Assembly: GCA_018712985.1 (NCBI GenBank)
Contig: DVGA01000056.1
Coordinates: 1-35,616, forward strand
DNA length: 35,616 nucleotides
Direction of reading: 5' to 3'
From: Candidatus Scatomorpha intestinavium
GTDB lineage: Bacteria > Bacillota > Clostridia > Oscillospirales > Oscillospiraceae
Position 1 is the first letter of the stretch, and each line of letters begins with the position of its first letter. This document shows positions 30,563 through 35,616 of the stretch, piece after piece. The notes under the pieces are model-generated. The model ran no database searches, was not told where the DNA came from, and worked only from the letters and a program-made list of their open reading frames with translations. The translations under genes and the position numbers were made by a program.

Positions 30563-32383
30563 ATGCAGGACAACATTTTAATTTACGTCGCGGGAAACCC
30601 GGGGCTCTACCCCCTTGAGTACTACGACTCCGAAGCGGGCGGCTACGCCGGGGCAATACCCGAGCTGCTTCGGGCCTTCGCCTCAGGACGCGGCTATGAG
30701 CTCGTCTATTACGAGCCCGGCCCGGAGGACAACAGGGCGCACCTCGCGGAAAACATGCAGGTGGACATCATATCCGGTGCCGTCTCGGGAGAAGATTTCG
30801 AAAACAGCTCCGGGATCCTGCCCCTCTTCACCGCGGAGACGGAGGAGGGGACCGTGGAATACGGCCTCGCCCTCACCTCTGCCGCGCCGGATGGGCTTTA
30901 CGAGGAGCTTGCCGCCTATGCCGCCGGGCGCAGCCAGTCCGCCGTGACGGGCGAGATACTCGCGGCGGCCGCCCCTTCGGAACGGCCGGAGGCCGGTCCG
31001 TCCGCTCTCCCGGCGCTCATCGCGCTCGCCCTTGCCGCCGCGGTGGCCATAGCCGCCCTGCTCGCCGCCCTGCGCCGCAGCCGCGCCAGGGCCCGGGCCG
31101 CAGAGCGCGAGCTTGAGACGGATTCGAATTCAGGGCTGCTGAACTCCCGCGGGTTCGAGCGCGCCTTCAACGCCACGGTGAACGACTCAAACCATGTGCT
31201 CTATCACATGGTCTGCTTCCATTTTGAGCTTGGGCATATAGAGCGCGTCAGCGGCCCTGGCGAAATACTGCGCTTCCAGCGCTTTATGGCCGACGTGCTG
31301 CGTCGCCATGCATCCGGAAATGAGCTCATGGCCGTCGGCATCAACGGCGACTTTTTCTCCCTGTGCCGGACTTCGAGCGCCGCGGAGGCGCGCGACTGGG
31401 CTCTCGGCGCGCTCAAAGATATGAAAACCTACACCTGTGCGGGCGCTTCGCTCCGCGACAGCGACGCCTCTGTCGGCATATTTCCTCTCTCAGCGCGCGA
31501 GCACGACTACTCAAGCGTCCTCTTTCACGCGCGCCAGTGCGCCATGAGCGCGGCGTGGGAGGGGCATAGCTGGCGCATATGCGGCGGCGACAACTGCCGC
31601 GCCTGTGACGATGAGCACGAGCTGCTCAGCGACCTTGAGCACGCTCTCGAATTCGGCGAATTCCAGCTCCACATGCAGTTTTTCGTCAGCGCGAAGGACT
31701 TCTCCATAACCGGCGGCGAGGCGCTCTCCCGCTGGCAGCACCCGAAAAAGGGCCTGCTCGGCCCGGACCGATTCATCCCCCTGCTTGAGCGCGAGGGGCG
31801 GATAGAGCGCCTCGACTTTTACAACCTCGACAGGGCCTGCGCCTTCCTTCAGCAGCTTTATGCGGAAAAAAAGGGCGAGTTTTTCCTCTCCTGCAACTTC
31901 TCCCGCCGCTCCTTCGCCCAGCCGCAGCTCCTTGAACGCTGCCGGGAAATAATCTGCCGGTATGATTTCCCCCGGCATGAGCTGATAATGGAAATCACCG
32001 AAAGCGGCTACATCAACCCGGCCGAGGCCGGGCAGATGCGCGCAAACATCCTTGCCGTTCGCTCCCTTGGAGTCCAGGTAATGCTCGACGATTTCGGCAT
32101 GGGCTACGCCACCTTCCACGACCTGCAGGAGTTCCCAATGGACGGGCTGAAGCTCGACAAGAGCCTTGTTGACACCATCGACACCGAGCAGGGAAAGGTA
32201 ATAGTGGACGGCATAGTCCGCACCGGTCACAAGCTCGGGCTTGTGGTGCTCGCCGAGGGCGTCGAGGAGGAGTGGCAGGTGGATGCGCTCAAGGCTCTCA
32301 ACTGCGACCTGCTCCAGGGCTATCTGTTTTCGCTCCCCATTCCCGCCTCCGAAGCGCTGCGCAGGGTCGCAGGTCTCGGATAA
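30563..32383 (+). CDS. EAL-domain c-di-GMP phosphodiesterase with degenerate GGDEF and SBP-like N-terminus
   Basis: 606 residues from ATG 30563; an in-frame TTG at 30545 is possible. Residues about 1-135 resemble a truncated solute-binding (SBP_bac_3-like) sensor, but no signal peptide precedes it. One helix at about 149-170 is followed by a degenerate GGDEF domain (about 185-345; the motif reads NGDFF at 261-265) and an EAL domain (about 352-604). EAL catalytic residues are all visible: EALSR (386-390), N445, E477, DDFG (509-512), K533, E565 and Q585. So it should hydrolyse c-di-GMP. Last gene of the operon, pairing with the divergent cyclase at 20731. Confidence 0.9.
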   Translation: MQDNILIYVAGNPGLYPLEYYDSEAGGYAGAIPELLRAFASGRGYELVYYEPGPEDNRAHLAENMQVDIISGAVSGEDFENSSGILPLFTAETEEGTVEYGLALTSAAPDGLYEELAAYAAGRSQSAVTGEILAAAAPSERPEAGPSALPALIALALAAAVAIAALLAALRRSRARARAAERELETDSNSGLLNSRGFERAFNATVNDSNHVLYHMVCFHFELGHIERVSGPGEILRFQRFMADVLRRHASGNELMAVGINGDFFSLCRTSSAAEARDWALGALKDMKTYTCAGASLRDSDASVGIFPLSAREHDYSSVLFHARQCAMSAAWEGHSWRICGGDNCRACDDEHELLSDLEHALEFGEFQLHMQFFVSAKDFSITGGEALSRWQHPKKGLLGPDRFIPLLEREGRIERLDFYNLDRACAFLQQLYAEKKGEFFLSCNFSRRSFAQPQLLERCREIICRYDFPRHELIMEITESGYINPAEAGQMRANILAVRSLGVQVMLDDFGMGYATFHDLQEFPMDGLKLDKSLVDTIDTEQGKVIVDGIVRTGHKLGLVVLAEGVEEEWQVDALKALNCDLLQGYLFSLPIPASEALRRVAGLG

Positions 32384-32400
32384 GCGCCCAGATATGCAAA

Positions 32401-32436
32401 AGCGCCGGATGGCTCACGTCATCCGGCGCTTTTTTC
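32401..32436. terminator. Bidirectional terminator at the end of the polysaccharide operon
   Basis: AGCGCCGGATG (32401-32411) pairs with CATCCGGCGCT (32420-32430) with A4 before and T6 after. It serves the EAL gene (+) and the DUF2000 gene (-). Confidence 0.88.
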
Positions 32437-32449
32437 CTCGCTGTGCCGC

Positions 32450-32860
32450 TCACTTGTGGAGCGGCACGTCTTTCAGCAGCCTGTCCACGGCGTTTTTCCT
32501 GCCGCGCAGGCCTATGCCCACAAGGTTCAGCTCGTCCGTCCCGAACCCGGCCACGGACGCGCGGTTGTCCTCGTCGTTGTATGTCCCGAACAGCTCCTCG
32601 GTAAATATCGTAACAGCCATGTCCTCCCGCGCGAGCGCTTTTTTCAGCAAATCGCGCAGCTGTTCGCCGGTAGCGGAGTGAATCATAATCGGCTGCCTGG
32701 ACATAGGCAGGTAGGTAACCCCGTCCCTGTCGACATACGGCTCGCCGACTATATCCTGGGTCCCGGCGATGCCGCTTATCAAAAACGCGGTCACATTCAG
32801 CTCCTGCCAGGCCTCGAGCCCCTCCCGGAGGACGACCTTTATTCTGGTGTCGAATTCCAT
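32450..32860 (-). CDS. DUF2000-family protein
   Basis: 136 residues from ATG 32860, with AGAGGTG 8 bases upstream; the longer open frame that reaches back across the LysR gene is not real. The family pattern is clear: MEFDTRIKVVLREGLEAWQE, LISGIAG, GVTYLPMSRQPIMIHSATGEQL and a final NLVGIGLRGRK. DUF2000 has a peptidyl-tRNA-hydrolase-2-like fold but no established function. It is divergent from a LysR gene, a common pairing, so it is probably under LysR control. Confidence 0.85.
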   Translation of the reverse strand: MEFDTRIKVVLREGLEAWQELNVTAFLISGIAGTQDIVGEPYVDRDGVTYLPMSRQPIMIHSATGEQLRDLLKKALAREDMAVTIFTEELFGTYNDEDNRASVAGFGTDELNLVGIGLRGRKNAVDRLLKDVPLHK

Positions 32861-32896
32861 GTCTTTCACCTCTTGCATTAATCGGGTTCCCGGGTT

Positions 32897-32925
32897 ATTA
32901 TATATCAACGGCGCGATTGAATCAA
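32897..32925 (-). promoter_or_regulatory. Promoter of the DUF2000 gene
   Basis: On the minus strand TTGATT (32920-32925), 17 bp, TATAAT (32897-32902). Confidence 0.7.
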
Positions 32926-32940
32926 ATTGAAGTATTTGAT
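32921..32940. promoter_or_regulatory. LysR-type operator dyad overlapping the DUF2000 -35 box
   Basis: A perfect inverted repeat, ATCAAAT (32921-32927) and ATTTGAT (32934-32940), with a 6-bp spacer containing a T-N11-A-type core. It lies between the divergent LysR and DUF2000 genes. Confidence 0.6.
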
Positions 32941-32972
32941 ATTTTAATTCAGTATTTTTGAAAGAGGCGCGT

Positions 32973-33857
32973 ATAGAGCGAAATATCTTTACACCGTCAA
33001 AAAAATAATTGAAACCGGCAGCTATCAGAGCGCCGCAGCGGCGCTCAATTACGCCCAGTCTACCATCACCTTTCAGGTCAGGCAGCTTGAAAACGAGCTG
33101 TCCGTCAAGCTGTTTGAAAAAAACGGCGGCAGGATGGAGCTTACACACGCCGGCAGGGAGCTCATGCCGGCGATAGACAGGGTCATCGCCTCGGCGGAAG
33201 AGCTGCTGAGCTGCAGCGGCGGCCGCGGCCTGCGCGGCTCGCTGACCGTCGCTCTGCCCGAGTCGCTGATAACGTACAAGATGCAGCCCGTACTCAAGGC
33301 CTTCAAGGAAAACGCCCCGGAAGTGCGGCTGTCGCTGCAGGTCATGAACTGTTACGCAATTTACGAGCGGATATTGAACGGGGAAACAGATATAGCCATA
33401 CACTACGACGTCGGGAAATATCCCCCCAGCTTTGTCGTCGGCGAACTCGGCTCCTATCCGCTTGCGCTCGTCGCCTCCCCGGAGGACGATGAGGCGGAGC
33501 TGGTTTATAACGCCAAACCAGAAAAAGCGGATATGCCACATTCAGAACGACCCGAACGCGCTTTATTTGAAGCTTTTCCACCAGTATCTCCGCAAAAAGA
33601 ACATCGTACTCGAGGCCGAGCTTGAGGTCTGGAGCATCGAGGCCATCAAGCGGAGCGTGATGAGCAACCTCGGCGTGGCAATCCTGCCCCGCTTCACTGT
33701 TGAAAACGAGCTCTCGCTCGGCCTGCTGCGCGAGGTAAGCACCGGTATGGCGGAGTCGCGGATAACGGCGCTCTTCGCCTACAGCCGCGGGAAATGGCGC
33801 AGCAGCGCGATGGAGCTGTTTTTGCGCCTTCTCCCGGAGTTCTATGAAAAATGGTAA
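32973..33857 (+). pseudogene. LysR-family transcriptional regulator, decayed (lost start codon, two frameshifts)
   Basis: A complete LysR gene can be traced. The DNA-binding part reads YLYTVKKIIETGSYQSAAAA and STITFQVRQLENELSVKLFE, followed by the effector domain (RGSLTVALPESLI) and the C-terminal part with HQYLRKKNIVLE and RSVMSNLGVAILPRF to TAA 33855-33857. Three lesions are visible. The expected start at 32973 is ATA although AAAGAGG is correctly placed upstream. One base appears missing in CGAAATATC (about 32979-32987). One base appears extra in CTGGTTT (about 33500), which brings the frame back. No ATG/GTG/TTG opens the middle frame until ATG 33134, after the helix-turn-helix. Sequencing error could explain the indels but not the ATA. 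Confidence 0.8.
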
Positions 33858-33892
33858 TAGCGCCTTCGCACGCATAGCAAGGCAAAACTGTA

Positions 33893-33924
33893 AATCCGCC
33901 GACTGAACAATCAGCCGGCGGATT
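33893..33924. terminator. Probable terminator between the LysR remnant and mgtA-like gene
   Basis: AATCCGCCG (33893-33901) pairs with CGGCGGATT (33916-33924), with an internal CTG/CAG. U-tracts on either strand are short, so efficiency is uncertain. Confidence 0.6.
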
Positions 33925-33929
33925 CGCTT

Positions 33930-35616
33930 TCAGAGCAGCTCGCCATACCTGCGTATGTAGAGCTTTTTCACAGCTGTGGAAAGGGCCATATAGCCCGCAA
34001 CCAGTGCTGCAAGGAACGTGAAATAAACCGGCGGCAGCGCCGTCAGCTCCAGGGCTGCGCCCAGCGGGGTGAAGGGTATCGCGGTCACCGCGAGAATCCC
34101 CGCAAAGGTAAGCAGCGTGACGGGGGCGGAAGCCCGGCTCTGTATGAACGGCAGCTTCGGTGTGCGCAGCATGTGGATAACGAGCGTCTGGCTCCACATG
34201 GACTCCACAAACCAGCCGGTCTGGAAAAGCGAGACATAGAGCGCCTGCGCCGCTGGGTCGGTCAGGTGCGTATAAACTTCGCCGCCCGTCAGCGCGGGGC
34301 AGAGCACGAAGTACATCAGAAGATATGTGGCTATGTCAAACAGCGAGCTTGTTGGCCCGAACCACAGCATAAAGCGGCTGATGCCGCCCGCGTCCCACTT
34401 CCTCGGCGATTTCACATACTCTTCATCTACATTGTCGTATGACATCGCCGCGCAGGAGATGTCGTATATCAGGTTGAGCAGTATCAGGTGGAGCGAGGCC
34501 ATCGGCAGAAACGGCAGGAAAGCGCTCGCGGCCAATACGGAAAACATGTTGCCGAAGTTGGACGACGCGGTGATTTTGATGTATTTTATCATGTTCGCAT
34601 AGGTCCTGCGGCCCTCGATCACGCCCTGCTCGAGCACCATGAGGTCCTTTTCCAGCAGGACCACCGAGGCGGTCTCCTTGGCGATGTCCACAGCAGTGTC
34701 CACCGAAATACCCACGTCGGCGGCCTTCATCGCGGCCGCGTCGTTTATGCCGTCGCCCATATAGCCCACGCTGTGCCCGCGGCTCCTGAGCGCGCTGACT
34801 ATCCGCGCCTTCTGCGTGGGTGAGAGCTTGGCGAACACCGTTACCTCCTCCGCCATTTCCCCGAGCTCACTGTCGCTGATTGAGTCCAGCTCCGGGCCGA
34901 GGAGTATCCTGTCAACATTCAGCCCAACCTGCGCGCATATGGCGCGGGTAACTTTCTCGTTGTCCCCGGTGAGTATCTTCACGCCCACGCCGTAGTCCGT
35001 CAGCGCGCGCACCGCGGCCGCGGTCGTCTCCTTCGGCGGGTCGAGGAAGGCGAGGAAGCCTATCAGCACCATGTCCGACTCGTCCGCAACGGAAAACTGC
35101 CCGACGGGCGAGGGGTTCGTCTTCTGCGCCACGGCGATCACGCGCATCCCCCGCTCGTTCAGCTCGCCGGCGCGGCCGGCCACAAGGGCGCGCACCTCGT
35201 CCGTAAGCGGCCTTATCCCGCCGCCGCACTCGGCGTATGCGCAGCACCCGAGCATCTCCTCCACAGCTCCCTTCGTCACGAGCTGCGTCTTGCCGTCGGT
35301 GTCCCGCACCACGACGCTCATCCTTCGCCGCTCGAAATCAAAGGGTATCTCGTCCACCTTGGTGTACCTGCTCACGAGAGCTTCAGCGCCCAGCGCCTCC
35401 TGACGGGATATCACCGCTATGTCTATAAGGTTCTTCAGCCCCGTCTGGAAATAGCTGTTCAGGAAGGCGTGGCGCAGCACTCGGCCGTCCTCCTCGCCGT
35501 CGACATTCAGGTGGTACTCGAGCACCACTTTGTCCTGCGTAAGGGTGCCGGTCTTGTCCGTGCAGAGGATATCCATGGAGCCGAGGTTCTGTATCGAGTT
35601 GAGGTTTTTAATAATG
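33930..35616 (-). CDS. mgtA: Magnesium-type P-type ATPase (MgtA/MgtB family), 5' end outside the window
   Basis: The 561 residues present cover the phosphorylation domain to the C-terminus; the frame stays open to the right edge. Motifs: [22 protein letters not shown] with the phosphorylated Asp, [12 protein letters not shown] and KGAVEEML in the nucleotide-binding domain, LTGDNE and MGDGINDA in the hinge, then six hydrophobic helices. The [20 protein letters not shown] context and the long C-terminal region with [18 protein letters not shown] are MgtA/MgtB-like (P3B), which import Mg2+. The N-terminal helices, where leader-based Mg2+ control would lie upstream, are not in the window. Confidence 0.9.
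   Translation of the reverse strand, partial: IIKNLNSIQNLGSMDILCTDKTGTLTQDKVVLEYHLNVDGEEDGRVLRHAFLNSYFQTGLKNLIDIAVISRQEALGAEALVSRYTKVDEIPFDFERRRMSVVVRDTDGKTQLVTKGAVEEMLGCCAYAECGGGIRPLTDEVRALVAGRAGELNERGMRVIAVAQKTNPSPVGQFSVADESDMVLIGFLAFLDPPKETTAAAVRALTDYGVGVKILTGDNEKVTRAICAQVGLNVDRILLGPELDSISDSELGEMAEEVTVFAKLSPTQKARIVSALRSRGHSVGYMGDGINDAAAMKAADVGISVDTAVDIAKETASVVLLEKDLMVLEQGVIEGRRTYANMIKYIKITASSNFGNMFSVLAASAFLPFLPMASLHLILLNLIYDISCAAMSYDNVDEEYVKSPRKWDAGGISRFMLWFGPTSSLFDIATYLLMYFVLCPALTGGEVYTHLTDPAAQALYVSLFQTGWFVESMWSQTLVIHMLRTPKLPFIQSRASAPVTLLTFAGILAVTAIPFTPLGAALELTALPPVYFTFLAALVAGYMALSTAVKKLYIRRYGELL

Noticed and set aside
33134..33857. Two separate LysR-related genes
   Set aside because: They are overlapping frames of a single LysR gene disrupted by a frameshift near 33500.

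Overview
The window looks like chromosome from a G+C-rich, endospore-forming Clostridia-type Firmicute, with Oscillospiraceae or a relative as my best guess. The evidence is a complete spoIIIAA-AH operon, the clostridial order DUF177-rpmF-DUF512-der-plsY, strong AGGAGG ribosome binding sites and sigma-A-type promoters. Most of the sequence is very G+C rich. Two stretches are clearly AT-richer and look acquired: about 1-2300 (tetR remnant, insertion element, aldo/keto reductase) and about 17555-18955 (XRE regulator, small membrane protein, DUF3267 protein).

Layout, left to right. A TetR-family gene is interrupted at 217-824 by a 608-bp element with terminal inverted repeats and a perfect 8-bp target duplication. 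The element encodes no transposase but carries one small membrane-protein gene with its own promoter and terminator. Next are an Fe-S aldo/keto reductase (+) and a phosphofructokinase (-). From about 9540 down to 3570 on the minus strand lies a housekeeping block: DUF177, rpmF, DUF512, der, plsY, then a two-gene SufC/short-SufB pair. The spoIIIA operon occupies 14102-9559 (-). Then follow a small membrane protein, a second Fe-S aldo/keto reductase whose catalytic tetrad is largely replaced, a GNAT acetyltransferase, a free-standing B3/B4-domain protein, the AT-rich XRE island flanked by two apparent gene remnants, and an Fe-S cysteine desulfidase.

The most interesting block is 20731-32383. 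A membrane-bound diguanylate cyclase (-) is divergent from a seven-gene + strand operon: VTC-domain protein, DUF4956 membrane protein, CotH-like protein, secreted glycosidase-like protein with a CBM9-like tail, HEAT-repeat membrane protein, processive GT2 glycosyltransferase with QRRRW, and an EAL phosphodiesterase. It reads as a cell-surface polysaccharide synthesis and modification system bracketed by enzymes that make and degrade c-di-GMP. No PilZ receptor or BcsB-like partner is visible.

The window closes with a DUF2000 gene divergent from a decayed LysR gene (lost start codon, two compensating frameshifts, but an intact dyad in the shared promoter), and a partial MgtA-type P-type ATPase running off the right edge. 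I saw no tRNA, rRNA or CRISPR array.
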